From Heterobilharzia americana (lineage: Eukaryota > Platyhelminthes > Trematoda > Strigeidida > Schistosomatidae), in NCBI GenBank assembly GCA_944470555.2, contig OX104127.1, forward strand, positions 111,442,741 through 111,506,740: 64,000 nt of DNA, written 5' to 3'. The notes under the pieces were generated by a model, which was not told the DNA's origin, did no database searches, and saw nothing but the letters and a program-made list of their open reading frames with translations. The translations under genes were made by a program, and so were the position numbers. Shown here piece by piece: positions 45,961 to 58,667 of this stretch (position 1 is its first letter; each line of letters opens with the position of its first letter).

Positions 45961-48410
45961 GAACAATTTGAAAATGGTTATTCTCCCGTGACCCATTATT
46001 CCACAGCTAATAGTACCTATCAGGATCACGTAGAACATCAACAAGCAAAAAAAATAGTCGTATTTTAACAACTTGTCTATTCCTGTTGCATAACACTTTA
46101 TTGATCTACTATTCTCATCAATTTGCTCTGCTTTCTTAGTTATATACATTCTACGAACCACTGTATATATTACATAATCCATTCTGTTATTACTCATACT
46201 TCAACTGTTATCAAAAGTGCCTTTATCGTCATCACTATTTTTATTAATCTATTATATAATGTATGATGTTCAAATATTCATCCTTCCAAACTAGTAATCT
46301 ATTCTTTCTCACCCTTGATGACTCCGACCCCATTGTACTTTTCAAAGATAAACTGAATTTTCTCGCCCTATTTTTGTTCCACCTTACTCGCACAACTGAA
46401 AAAAGCCTCTCTGACCGATTTGTTTACTCACTCACCCGTATCACATTGATCACATTGATGTAATTGGATGATCGTAAAGGTTACCACCTTCTGTACAAAA
46501 ACTTGAATATTAACATGAAAACTTAGCGTCAGATTCATACACTTGAAAATGATCATAGCAAGATCGAAACGTTGAGGAATAATACAAAATATTTGTTTAT
46601 TTTGTTATTTGTTCTAATATACTACGCCTGGATTACACAAGTAAAAATACACCTTATGCGATGAATGAGAATAACGTTAGACACATGAGCGCTGTTCATG
46701 ACTTGACCAGATATAAACTCATATATGCATCACATACCTGTTTGGACAGTCATGGTGCATCACCGGGTGTGTGCTCTTGGTTTGACCAAAAATAAAATAA
46801 CTAAGACATGGTTTTGAGGTGATTCAAGTTTTTGCGGCTCATCAATGAAATGTGGTCGTTGAACTTAGTGATGAGTTGTATATTATTCCTTTGACAATGG
46901 ATAAATCTAGGATTTATCAAGACTGCCTTTATCATCTAACATAATAACCATTACATAAAGCTGTTCTTTAAATAAACTTAGCAAATACTCCACATTCCTT
47001 TAGAATTGATGTAACGTGACAGCTTAACCACAATTAATGTGTTACGTCAAATTCATAGACGTAAATTTCGTTAAGTATTAGGATAGAATGGTAACAGCTA
47101 GTTTCACACTCCAGTTTGCACACTGTGCTCGTTAGTAAATGAATCCTATCGAGTTACTTACACTTTTAATTAGGAAAGCATGGTACAAGATTGAAAGTTT
47201 TCATAACTAGTTATTGTATCAAACTTGCCCTGATTGTGATCACATACCAGTTAATGATTGTTTAAAAGGTTTCCATGGACTTTATTTTGAACAGCTGTCT
47301 CGTATTGTTTGAATATAGGGAATTATTTCTTTTCCATTTAACATGTAGGAGGGAAGTATACTTTTCTAGTGTTTACTTTCATATCCGTCAGTTTAGTAAA
47401 ATTAAGCATAAATCTATTTAGTCGTTTTATGACTAACTAGCCAATTTCAGTCGGTAAGAAATTAGGAAAATTGTATTGCTGACACCTAAGCAGCATTTTT
47501 TGCAGACATAAGCTAACACGAATTTTGACAAAACAGTAAGAAGACCTAGTTCATCCGAAAAGTGTGATTTGTTAGCTCAATGCATATCTTACAGTCTAAT
47601 TACACATTTACTGGACACGCTTGTTTGTGTGAATTATGCATTGAGAAAATAATCGACGTGATTAAGGGTCAAACTACTGTTTTGGAGGTCAAATGATAGA
47701 AAGATAATGTATCACATTAATCATTCTTGATATCAAAGCTGAGTTACCAAGGTAGGTTTAATGCAACAATAAGTTTTTTGTGAATGCATAAAAGAGGTCT
47801 AAACTTCCTCAAAGCTCAAACGGCAACGAACCTAAGTATATGTCCTGAGTTAGCTTTGTAAATTGGTTGCAGTTGGATGCAAACAACTCAACCTTATGAC
47901 CAGATTCATTCATATTTTCAAGTATAGATGAAGTTGGACATCTATTGCTTGAGTCAATCGGACCATTCGATTCAATTAGTTGATGCAGCCATTTTAGAAT
48001 GTGCTTGCATAGATCGAAGCATCGTCACTATTTATGCATGATCCTATGCACATATTAATTGATAAACGTAGTTGGATGTGATCCCGTTGTTCAATCGATG
48101 CCAGGGTTTACAGGAGCACATATTTAGTTTTCTCTGTGATGTTGATCTTTGCTGCACAGTATGCTCTCCTGACGGCTGCCTTACGTCTTTGTTTCGTTGT
48201 CAGACTCTGTGAGTCACCCATATATGGTAAATTAATGCAGATATTTTTCCTCGGAACTAACTGAACAATGTATCTTCTTTGTGCCAAACTTCTATTACGA
48301 ATGACACGTTTCAAGGGATTACTGGTGTCTGATAATACTTTGATGAGCCTGTGTGTTCCCTCTAAAGTTTAATTTGTGTATATTCTTTGTATCTGGTTGG
48401 GCAGACATAC
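45961..48410. other. Intron of unknown gene, repeats only
   Basis: AT-rich. 46560-46672 is a repeat related to 41727-41930 in rearranged form. No exon, RNA gene or transposon frame was recognised in the rest. Confidence 0.45.
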
Positions 48411-48413
48411 CTG

Positions 48414-49388
48414 ACTATTATTATTATTTGTCCCTTGGGTGCTTAATGGAACATAGAGCCTCAGTAGCACGTCTCCATTCCACTCTGTTCTCTGAAATCT
48501 TTTGAACCTGCCTCCACGACAGCCCACAAGCTCTCATCTCCTCCTCACACAATCTCCTTTATGTCACCCTCACCTCGGACGCCCAACTCGTCGTTTTCCA
48601 TCTGGGTTCCACTCGAGTGCCTGGTCTGACGCGTGATGTCCCCAGTTGGCCTTCTCAGTGTATGCCCAATCCAATCCGTCTCCACTTCCTTCCAGTGCAT
48701 TTTTGTTGAGCGATAGGTTCTTGGTTGGTTCGTTGCTAGCCAGAGTTCCTTGTTACTTATTCTTTCTGGCAATCCATCTGATCTTCAGTAACGAGCCAGT
48801 GTAGGCAGTTGTTGATGAATGTCTGTAGTTTGTCGGAAATGCCTTTTGTAACACACCAAGTCTCTGAAGCATCCTATAGAAGCACTGACTTGACTGGGTT
48901 GGTGTTGAAACCCGGATCTTGTTCACACTTTATGCTGAGTGCAGGAGATCTCCACACTGGTTTCAGGCTAATGAACGCCTCTCTTGCTTTTCCGATTTTG
49001 ACTTTGACGTCCTCATCTGTGCCACCTGTAGTTGAAACAGTGCTGCCTAGATAGGTGAAGGAGGTTACTTCCTTTAGGTTTCTCCCAGTGATGGTGATTG
49101 GAGTTTGTTGTTGTTATTGGAGTTGTTGGTGTGGTATCTACATCACCTCTGTCTTCTCTATATTCACTTGAAGTCCCGTCTTCCTTCGCTGCCCTGCCTC
49201 TTCTGTCAACTTGTTAGTTTTCGCCTGTAGATCATCGAGTTTGTGTGACATTAGACATAAGTCATCGGCGAAATCGAAATGTCCTAGGTTCTTTTTCCTG
49301 GTCTAGCCAGCGTATCCCTCTCTTCTCGCTTCTCACTGTTTGTTGCATGATCCAGTCCAGTCGACCACAATCAGGAATATCATGGGTG
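48414..49388 (-). mobile_element. RTE LINE copy, 5'-truncated, older subfamily
   Basis: It shares with the copy at 24.45 kb several insertions that the 36.9-kb and 45.0-kb copies lack (for example GTGCCTGGTCTGACGCG instead of GGGCCTGACGCG). It ends in an ATT-rich 3' tail at 48414-48435, and the 5' truncation at 49388 abuts the Penelope fragment directly. Confidence 0.85.
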
Positions 49389-50520
49389 ACTAGTGTCCGT
49401 TTATGCCGAAGTGGACAGAAACTATAGATGGATTGCTTCATTGACCCATTCTGCCAGCCAGTGATGAGAGCGTCTAAGAAAGGCAGCCAGGAAGTCATCT
49501 CTTTCTCTCGCATGTTGAGGTTATATTACTCTGAGCTTCATTCATTCGATTGAAAATCGGAATAACATCTTCTGGCTTGTCAGACATTACTATGTCGTCC
49601 ACATATCTTTTGTACAAAGGGTCTTCCGCAGTCACACTTTCAGCTAGACTGCTGATGTATGACATAAAGATTTCTACCAGCAAGGAATCCAAGGGACTTC
49701 CCATTCCAACACCACCGATCTTTCATAAATGTTCACCCTCACATATAAATTTAGTATTGCTGCTGCACAAAAGAAGAAACTTCTTAAGATAAGGGAATGG
49801 AATATTGTTGGTAGAGACACAATAGCAAAAAAATGTAAATTTTCCGTATGAAGGGGACATTAGTAAATAAAGTATTAACTTCAGGAGGAAACTTAGTTCC
49901 TTTTTTTAAATTTATATCATGAAGATATTCGACTAAGTCCAAAAAATCTTTCAAAGCAAACTTCTCAACTGTTTCTTAATGGGATCTAACGACTCCATCA
50001 ACCAGTGAGCAAGCTTGGGAGTTGGAGGACTGCACACTAAAATTATTGAACTTATAGGATTACTGATTAGACTAGTGGGTTTTTGAGTAGTCCATAAAGG
50101 TATAAAAATCTGGATTCCACTAGTTTTATTGAACTGAATAGTCGTTTCCTAATGGGATTTATAGAGAAAAGTTTCACTAAATTAGCTGTCGCTTTCCCCT
50201 GTAAAGTTCGTACAGTTTCTGTGGAACAGCCTCTCATAAATTGCTTTTCACTTTTGAGAATGGATAACATTTTGCTTTTATGTTTACTTCTGCCCATGAC
50301 AAAATCGTCTGGACCTTTATCTGGTCTGAGAATAATGATATTAGTATTATGCTTCAGTTCTTTTAAGGCTTGAAACTTCTCAAACGGTTGAAAACTCCTA
50401 TACTTAGAATTACCTCTACAAAATTTATGAGCAGTACCCACCAATTTAGCTTTCAACCAGCTCTTATCGTCAAATGATGTGAGATAATGTAGTCGATTAT
50501 AAAGATTTTCAAACTGTGTT
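49389..50520 (-). mobile_element. Penelope-like element reverse transcriptase, decayed
   Basis: Minus strand, in order: KAKLVGTAHKFCRGNSKYRS, LKELKHNTNIIILRPDKGPD (typical Penelope ALK-x-L-x-x-x-x-x-I-x-(I/V)-x-(K/R)-PDKG), then VGMGSPLDSLLVEIFMS, the catalytic YVDD (YKRYVDDIVMSDKPED) near 49610, and SWLPFLDALITGWQNGSMKQ. Frame changes and stops lie between these parts. The copy ends at 49389, where the RTE copy starts. The GIY-YIG domain, expected beyond this point, is missing here, but isolated copies of that domain lie at 27.8-28.5 kb. Confidence 0.85.
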
Positions 50521-51190
50521 TATATTGCTAGGTTTGAAATCCGCATATGCAGAGAATAAAATGTCGGTCCTAGTGATAGGGTTTCTTTTTGTGAATAGAT
50601 AGCGACAGAGAGTAAAAATTCACTACATATTTATCTCGATAAACAATGAAGAATTTTGTATGGTTCCTGCCATCGGTTATTTTGTTCGGGCTTCTTGTGC
50701 ATATTTTACGACAAAACTGTAAAAGTTTATGAATATCCTTAGGTATATCATAAATAATTCAGACAGGAGAGAAGAAGCAGATGTGTGAATAGAAAACCAT
50801 TCTTGTAGATTTTCCCTTCTGATTCGACAAAACACTTCATAAGAAGAAGCAGATTAGAGATATTCGGCTGCAATCTACTCGAGATAAGAATTTTGTGAAA
50901 ATATCTTGGGGATGTGTGAATGTGTGGTGAATCACGCTATGTATTGATTTCTGCAAGCGTCTTTGATTGCAGTTGGCCTCTTGAAAATGTGTTCGGACAC
51001 CATATGTAATAAACCTGTTGCTTAAATGTTGGTAACATCTCATACAATTATTTTGAATATGTTTTTAACCAGCCCTTACAAACAATGATTAACTTTTCTA
51101 ATTCCGCTAGTATTTCGACATTCTATTCGGCTTCATCACACCAACTGCTGGAATCACTTCAAGATAAATAAATAAAAAATAGAATAAATT
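50521..51190. other. Intron of unknown gene, no content recognised
   Basis: AT-rich DNA, perhaps with the first part of the decayed Penelope element at its left edge. Nothing else could be supported. Confidence 0.4.
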
Positions 51191-51331
51191 ATCATTTTGA
51201 CTATCTGAGATAGCCGTGGTTTGGCAGTCTAGTATTGGTACTGGGTGATGATTGAATATGAAATGAAAATTTGGACCGTGGCCGGATTCTAATCAGACGA
51301 AACCACGACTATCTCAGATAGTCAAAATGAT
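51191..51331. repeat. Inverted repeat, 32-base arms
   Basis: 51191-51222 (beginning ATCATTTTGACTATCTGAGA) pairs with 51300-51331, with one mismatch in 32 bases. The loop of 77 bases contains a truncated, inverted copy of the tRNA-like unit found at 51470-51601 (TGATTGAATATGAAATGAAA and CCGGATTCTAATCA). Confidence 0.85.
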
Positions 51332-51469
51332 CAACAATATGATGCTCCTGTCTCTAATTCAGTTTGATTTGGATTGGTATGAGAAGTTCTAACTAGGTAG
51401 CCAGTGTAAGTACGACCAAGCGATAGTAGCGCATCATGAATTCATATGGTAGTCGGACAAAATCCATGG

Positions 51470-51601
51470 TGATTGAAGTGAAATAAAAATTTGGCCAGCA
51501 GTTGGACATCGTAGATCAGTTGGTAGGGCAAAGAGCCGGAAACCCAGTGGTCGCTGGTTCGAATCCGGATGCGGTCCGAATTTTCATTTCACATTCAATC
51601 A
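51470..51601 (+). repeat. tRNA-like SINE unit with inverted ends
   Basis: A polymerase III type promoter is visible: an A box at 51512-51529 (TAGATCAGTTGGTAGGGC) and a B box at 51556-51566 (GGTTCGAATCC), the usual spacing for a tRNA. The unit is flanked by inverted ends (GATTGAAGTGAAATAAAAAT on the left, the complement near 51580-51600). The acceptor arms do not pair properly, so it is not a functional tRNA gene. It is likely a tRNA-derived SINE or a pseudogene. Confidence 0.6.
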
Positions 51602-51689
51602 TAAAGCAGTATTAAATGAATAAATGCTTATTACAGACATTCATAATGCTAAAATGAACCTGTCGTTCAGTGCTTCCAAGTTTTCAGTA

Positions 51690-52130
51690 TTTCTACATTT
51701 GTGTCAGTCTATGATGAATACCACCTTCAAATAATTAAAATCTCCAGAAATCTCAAACTATAATACTATGTAGTGCTCATTAGTGACGTAGTTTGAGATG
51801 GATATTCCGAAGTTCTAATGAAAAGTTATGACCTATAGGGTCATTTAGCTGGAAGTGAAGCGGATGTCAACTGAAGACCTTGGTAGGCAGTTGGACTATA
51901 AAGTTATTTGGTTAAAGTATGAAACTGTGAACCACTGAGTGGTTAATGCGTTCACCGTGTAACCTGAAGATCCTGGGTTTGATCCCCACGGGGTCGTGTG
52001 TGCCTACTGTTGAGACGTTTCACACCAGGAAGAGACAACTGTGCAGTGTTCCCAGGTTTTCAACAGTTTCCTAGCTAATGTCAAGTCATGATGAACTTGA
52101 TATTTGTAATAAATTGATTCACTTCACAAA
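51690..52130 (+). repeat. SINE-like dispersed repeat copy
   Basis: It contains GTGAACCACTGAGTGGTTAA and a tRNA-like stretch with a B-box-like GGGTTTGATCC (about 51974-51984), then CAGTGTTCCCAGG and CTAATGTCA. The same order of segments, diverged, occurs at 63040-63370. Parts also match 21170-21440 on the minus strand and 55740-56000. Confidence 0.6.
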
Positions 52131-52643
52131 ACAAAAACTTTTCATGGATTTCTGTTGTGTCTACTTGATTTTTTGACCAGTTTTGTCAATTATCTTGTGC
52201 AAATAAAATGGTATGAATTTTCACTCAAGATTAGTTTTTCCACGATGTTAGTTATTTGTATACTACTGTATAATTTAATAATTCAGCTGAAGACTAAGGA
52301 GGGTTGATTGACTATGATGACCACCCTGTTAGACATTTCAGTTAGGTAGTATACTGCTATCTTTATACTGTGAAATGAGAGAAAGTCGATACAAGCAAGA
52401 CTGTTGATATCCACGTGTCTCTGCTAAGAGCAACTAACTTTCCAGATTAAGAGTGCGTTGTTCTATTCAGATTGTCACTCATGATGCAATAGTGGGTGAC
52501 TACAGAAGTCAGACTAATCATACCGACAAGGACCAAATATACATAATCCATAGCGACTTCACAAATCCTATTTCATATCATAAATGTAAGGGACGTTTTG
52601 ACTTATTATTTTTTTGAAATCCAAATCTGAAAAAGTAACTCAC

Positions 52644-52721
52644 TTGTTGTTCTAATTTCTTTTCTTCAACAAAATCGAGGAAACGGGCATCTCTTAGTTG
52701 AATTGTAAGACTTGCCTTTTC
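52644..52721 (-). CDS. Unknown gene, short fifth exon
   Basis: The acceptor is ATTTTCTAG and the donor is CAACAA|GTGAGT, phase 0 to 0. It has 26 codons: EKASLTIQLRDARFLDFVEE and KKLEQQ. Small but well bounded. It keeps the frame between the neighbouring exons, so it could be skipped without a frame change. Confidence 0.78.
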
Positions 52722-55700
52722 CTAGAAAATTCATCAGATTGTAATAAATGAGCTTAGTGTAAAGACGTTTTGCAGAGTAGTGAGCATTAAAGTCATCCTA
52801 ATTCATCACCGAAGTAAAAGAATATTTTCAAGTTAAAGTTGATAGACAAAATTATATTTAATTCATGGTAATCTGTGGACGATGTTATTCACATAAAAAA
52901 TCTCTAGCAGATCACTTCAAAAATGAATTAGAAGTTGAGAAGTCTTCATGTACTGATGAAAAAAAGGATAAATAAATAATCTTGTAGTGTTGAATCTCCA
53001 GACAATGAGTCAATTCACTCAATGAATATGACTGAATTTTTTCTCTTTACAGAATTCTTAAAATATCCAGATTATGGTTAATCACGAAAATCAGTCAGCG
53101 GATAGTCAGACTTAAGTAGTAATGATGAGAGGAATTTCAAACAACTATATTCAAGATATTATAAAAAGAAAGTAAACGGTAAACTTTAGTAAGTGCGGGC
53201 TAAGGGTGCTCAAAATAGATAGTAAGAAACTCATATGATTTTAAATGCAGTAAGCATTGGCATTCTTGGATGAGAAGTGATTACTTTCAGTTGGCATTAA
53301 TCACTTTGTCAAAATTTCTTGGATTGTGTGCACGAAATCATTTGACTAAGTGGCTTGAAACGTTGTCAAACTACTTAGAAGCAGTGATGATGAACTTATG
53401 ATTTCTTTATCTTTTATTTTCAAGGATAATGATGAAGTGATGATAACTTTGTGAGTATCTTTGAAGGAATGTTTCTCGTATTGTGATAACTCATTTGTCT
53501 TATATCTCTTCTTTATGTACACCTTTATAATTTTATCCTATACTAAATAAACTTACTTGATTTAACACATAGCAATACATATTTATTTACTGTATGATGT
53601 TTCGAGTACAATGTTGTATGCTTTATCAAATAAACTTGTATATTATAGAGTTTTACGCTACCACAGTGCCGAATTTCTACTCTTGCTTTATGATATCGAT
53701 TCATAGCTTGCCTGAAGCATTGCCAAATGCCCAAACTGTATTGAGTTTGTTTTTAAATACAAATAATCGCTTATAAACTATGGAAGCGCGTTTTGATAGC
53801 ATACTTATGTCGCCCACCATAGCGACAAAGAAGAATCGGAGAATAAAGTGTTATTTATAGATGTCCTCTTTATCAAAAGAGTAGATGGTTCTATATGAAG
53901 GAATTTATTAAGAAAACGGATAGGATATTCATTTCTGTAACTTTATATTCAAACAGTATAAAAGAAACTCGGTTAAATGTTTCAGTCATAGGATAACATT
54001 TATATGTCCCAAAACAGTTTGTATGGAGAGATCAAGAAACTGTAGAAAACTTTGGGCAAAAGAAACACAGCTTCAGATATTGTAGCAAAACCCTGTTTCC
54101 CAATATACAGTTTGAAGATCTGGTCAATGATATGCAAACACGTCAGTTGAACAAACGTTTAATACTACATATTTGGTCTTCAACAAAACCAACACTGGAA
54201 CATAGCTTAGCTTGGAAGGAAGTTACTGCACCAAGTAATACTACAACACTGTCTGGTTTGGTGATGATGAGAACCAAATAAAAATAACCCGCACCTTCTT
54301 GGTAACATACTGAGTGTCAAATAATCTGCCAGTCAACACGTGGTTAAGTCTTTTATGCACAGCAGAAGCCATAGGGTTTAATAACAGACAGTGAGATGAA
54401 TGTATTCAAAATAAATGCATACAGTCACTCTGTCTGACCTTGCCCGGCATATGGCTAAAACATTTAGTCCTTCTACAAACCCTTAAGAAGACGTAGTTAT
54501 TCTAAATCATGTATTGCATTCCTGCAACCTATTTTAATCAATCTGATAACAGATGTACTTGTCATAGGTATTTATCTGAAAGTTCATAAAGACATACAGA
54601 TTGAAAATTTGAAAAGAAGTTAAGTAGAACGGGCAAATTTAGGTTCCAAATAACAATGAAAATCAGCCAAACAGAAGTAATAGTAAATCTACCTTAATTT
54701 AAAAGCTGAATTTATCAAGAAAAGCTTTTTATGATAGCGAATTGTTTTTGAACAGACAAAGGCAGTCTAAACTTACCAATAACTAAGGTAATGACAAACT
54801 TTAGTATACAACTCCAGCACATTTTGTCAATAGGTCTAAAGGGTATAGAAATATTAATCCTGTGACCTAACGCAGTGGCATATTTTACAGTTGGAAGGAT
54901 CTGATGTCTGTTGCCAATGTTTATCGAGTCCACTGACTCGCTTAGTTTTTAAAGACACAAGAATATGTTTCGAGACCATAGATCTATATCTGCATTGTAG
55001 ATATCACAGTGTACATATTTGACCTGTAGGTACAATGGGGTGTAACATTTTCGTTCATATAATGTAAAAATTTGTTCATAAATGCAGGTAGTAAACATTT
55101 ATTACGAAATTCCCATATCTGAAGCCATCGGAATCCACCTGGACAAGCCGCTTTACTGTGTTCAGACAACATTCATACAGTCTCTTTCTTTACCTTAGCC
55201 ATCTGTGTAGCTTATCTGTAAAAACATCACTTTCCCAGTTATTCATCCCTTAAACGGTTGCAACTATTATTATTACAGTTTTAGAAATTTTTCTCTTCCC
55301 TTCTTACACCTAGCTACTGTCAACAATTGACCAGTTGACGTAATAATTTAGCTAAATATGGAGTGACAGACCCGAACAAGATCAATAAACTAGAAAAACA
55401 TTCGGCTATTGCAATGCATTCATTAACACACAACCACACAATAGGGTAGGATAAAACCAATGTACTTAAGTGCAGCATCGTTAGGTGGAGATGTTGATTA
55501 CGGAACCTGTGTTCGTCGAATCAACTTCCGATACATGTAATAAGAGTGACGCAACACCTATACCAGAGATACGCAAAATTTTACCACCAATAAAACAAAG
55601 AATATGGGATGATTAGACTGTAAAAATCGGACGTCGAAAGTAGTGTGATTACATTGATATGATAATGAGCAATAATTTTTCCTTGAGATGTCATCAAGCA

Positions 55701-56608
55701 AATATCATTGTGTTATGCATCAAATAGTATGGAAAAGTAGTGACTTCTAAATCACAGAGCTGATATCCATGAGTGACATTTGAAGATGTCTGGGTTATAA
55801 CGTGAATTAAGTGAGAATCAGTGTATCAGAAAATTTCAAACCAGCGGCTGATTGAAGATGCAATCACCATGTGACCTTATGGTACTGGGATCGGCACCTC
55901 TCGAAATCGCGGTTGCACACTTTTAAGGAGTCTTAGACAAGGATGAAACAGCCTCCAGTGTTCCTGGCCTTTTAGCTGTCATCCAGCTGATATTAATCCA
56001 CTTTGGAAATTACTTCCAATTGATCTTAGTTACAGGATATGATTGGAGTAATGAAAAGAATGGGTTACAGCAACATCCTATTTGATATCAGTAAAAATGC
56101 TAATGTAGGCTAGCTAATGAATCAAATTCCAAAATTTAAAGTCTTGTTGCCTCGTTTATAGCATTTATTAAAGAAGTGCAAATAACACAGAAGTATTAGT
56201 GCTGATTAGAACAATCTAATGTGTAGTAGTAGTATGCATGTCGAGACCATGATTAATCACCAGAAGCGCAAAGAATAATACAGTTTGACAACATATTTAC
56301 TTGTTTATCACAAAAGTTATTATAGGCATCAAGAAGTTAACTGAGTGATATTTATGCGTGTTAATCAGGGCATATATATTTCAAAATATCTACGGGTATC
56401 TCAAGCGTAGAGTTGATTTCGAGAATTCTGTATTTTAGTGAGTACCAACAAGCGTGAAACCTTCATATTCAGGTTTCTATGGGTAATACTCGAATATTAA
56501 AACTGCATACGAAGTTTAATTAGACATGTCATATTTAAAAAGGATTTCACAGTGGAATGGTACAACTTGTGACGTAATATAGACATAAGATGAAAAAGTT
56601 AAACCTAC
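52722..56608. other. Intron of unknown gene
   Basis: AT-rich. Around 53570-53690 a segment with CTACCACAGTGCC recurs from 27.08 kb. 55740-56000 is another diverged SINE-like copy (TGGTACTGGGATCGGCACCT, CAGTGTTCCTGGCC). No additional exon was needed to keep phase. Confidence 0.45.
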
Positions 56609-56735
56609 TATAATGTCATCTGTTCTCCATGTTAAAATTACTTCCTCGTTTCTTTCTTGAATCTTATTCAATGTACGTGAGCGAATTGGTGGTTTGATAA
56701 TGCAAAGCTCATGTGTTCCATTACGCAGAAATCCC
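56609..56735 (-). CDS. Unknown gene, fourth exon found
   Basis: The acceptor is CCTTAATTTTAG and the donor is ATTATA|GTAGGT; it completes a Trp codon with the previous exon and leaves in phase 0. It encodes GFLRNGTHELCIIKPPIRSR, then TLNKIQERNEEVILTWRTDD. One N-x-T sequon is present, but cellular location is unknown. Confidence 0.82.
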
Positions 56736-58455
56736 CTAAAATTAAGGGTTTCAACCTATGTAGTGATACTGTATTTAAAATTAGTGGAAAATATCTCATT
56801 CACAGGTGTGATGAAGACTGCAACCAGATAATTAGTCCATTCCTAAGTCGCAAATGTTAACACCGCTCACAAAAAGACCAAAGCATCACTTGGTTTTAGT
56901 ATTTGGTCCATATCTATCGTAACAACAAATTCTAACCTGTTTGGAAAATGTTAAAGTAAATTAGTCATGGCTAAACTTTCATTAAAGAAGCATTCTGACT
57001 TGAACTAATCGCAGTAAAGAGATTGATACCACGAATATGATAATGCAATCTTTGTCATTTGTCGAATATCATATTACGAGGTTTTCTGGTAAAATTCTAA
57101 GAAACATATTTCATAGATTGTCTTCGCTACGAGGAAAGTTAAATTAATTTCCTGTTTTTACTTGAGGATTGAATGTTGATTCTTAAATCTTATTTTCCAG
57201 GATACCGTTGAGAATAAAATTTTAACTTGATAACAAAAAAGGAAGTAATGAAGGTGTTTACTAACCCTAAGAATAGATAGCTACTGAGGTGGATCATTGA
57301 CTACTGAGTGATCCACTATACGTCGGTGTATATATTAGTATTTAAGACTAAGGAGCAGATGCTTCGCAGTCGGATATTGGTGTTTTTATATCAAAGGTCT
57401 ATACCGAAAGGTTTATATTCAGTCAGAAAGGAACTGGATTTCATACTTCAACTCAAACTGGAATCAAGTAAATATGTTCACAGTTAGAAAATTCAAGTTC
57501 TTACTTGTAGCTTAATTTCCACAGTACTTTACCACCATAATAAGTAGTTCGAGTTTTGATGCTAGAATCTTTAAGTCTGGGTTCAAATGTTATTTAACAG
57601 ATTGTGCTACCAGGATCCTGACTGATTATCAACCGATTGAAGCACAGGCTTTTTAATCCATGTTTGGCTTTATTGCCCACCTGGTTGATTAAGGGTATTC
57701 AGATACCTTGAAAAAACTGTTTTGTACTGAAGACTACTCTTCTTTTCCTTATGTGTTGAATATAAACGGTCACTTGTCATCATCGCATTTATTTTCGCAT
57801 TAGTTTCATCTTTCGAGATGGATATTTTTGACCATTACCATTTTATTAGGTAAATTTGCTAAGGGCATCGCTTGAAGAATAAGAGAGAAATGAATCCTAT
57901 TTCAGTAGTAATTTCATCTCTATACTGCATCCACAAAATAAATGCAGGTGTCCGCCTGCATCCGTTCGTTAAAAAGTCTTTCTGTATCGTATTTCGGGTC
58001 CTATATATGCGTAAAATTATCTTTTCTTCGTTATGTAGTTTTCATTCATCCACCAAAAACCGTTTTTTCAAGAAAAATGGTTTTCCAGTATGTAATTTAT
58101 GTGGTGGATTTTTTCTGCAGTGCGGTCATATTACTGAAGTTGTTATTTTACAGATCATATCTTATGACATTAACATAGAAGTATTCAAAGAAAATTAGGT
58201 GGGAATTATTAAGTTTGTTTCATTTATTTGTGGAATTCTTGCGTGAAACGGTGGTGTGTAACGTCAACAACTATATTCATTTTATTTACTTTGTGAAATT
58301 ACTGTACTGAGCAGTGTTTAGTCATTTACCAATCATCAGTCAACAGCTTAAAAAAGACATTCTCTTCCAAAAGGATCAAAGTTATTAGTAGGAATGAGAA
58401 GTAAACGGTTAAAGTAATGATTCAGAATAGAAACTAAACTACCCATAAGACTTAC
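56736..58455. other. Intron of unknown gene
   Basis: AT-rich intron between the 58.5-kb and 56.7-kb exons, which join in phase without another exon. The plus-strand open frame 57872-58198 lacks splice sites and family likeness. A tRNA-like or SINE fragment may be present near 57580-57700 but is not convincing. Confidence 0.45.
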
Positions 58456-58667
58456 CATTCAAATAAGCGTATAAATGACCATCCAATCAGATGCATCCTA
58501 CGTAACCTTGAGATTTTCCGTTTAGTTTTTTTAGTAGACGTTAACTGTGCAGTAAACCAATTACCTGATTTACCTATATTTATCGATCCACCGATTGTAA
58601 AGATAAGGGGTACTCGAAATATTTGCACAACTAATAGAGCTTTAGAATCATAATACGGTTTAGTCAG
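58456..58667 (-). CDS. Unknown gene, third exon found
   Basis: The acceptor is CTGTTTTTCAG and the donor is GAATG|GTAAGTC, an excellent site; phase 0 to 2. It encodes LTKPYYDSKALLVVQIFRVP, then LIFTIGGSINIGKSGNWF and RRMHLIGWSFIRLFEW. GSINIGKS formally matches a P-loop (G-x4-G-K-S) after a hydrophobic strand, but no second nucleotide-binding motif is visible, so I do not call an NTPase. Confidence 0.82.

Noticed and set aside
51501..51580. A functional tRNA gene
   Set aside because: A and B boxes are good, but the acceptor arm and anticodon arm do not fold properly and a reversed related copy lies nearby; a SINE or pseudogene is more likely.
57872..58198. 108-codon open frame on the plus strand
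   Set aside because: No splice sites, promoter or family likeness; it lies antisense in an intron of the minus-strand gene.
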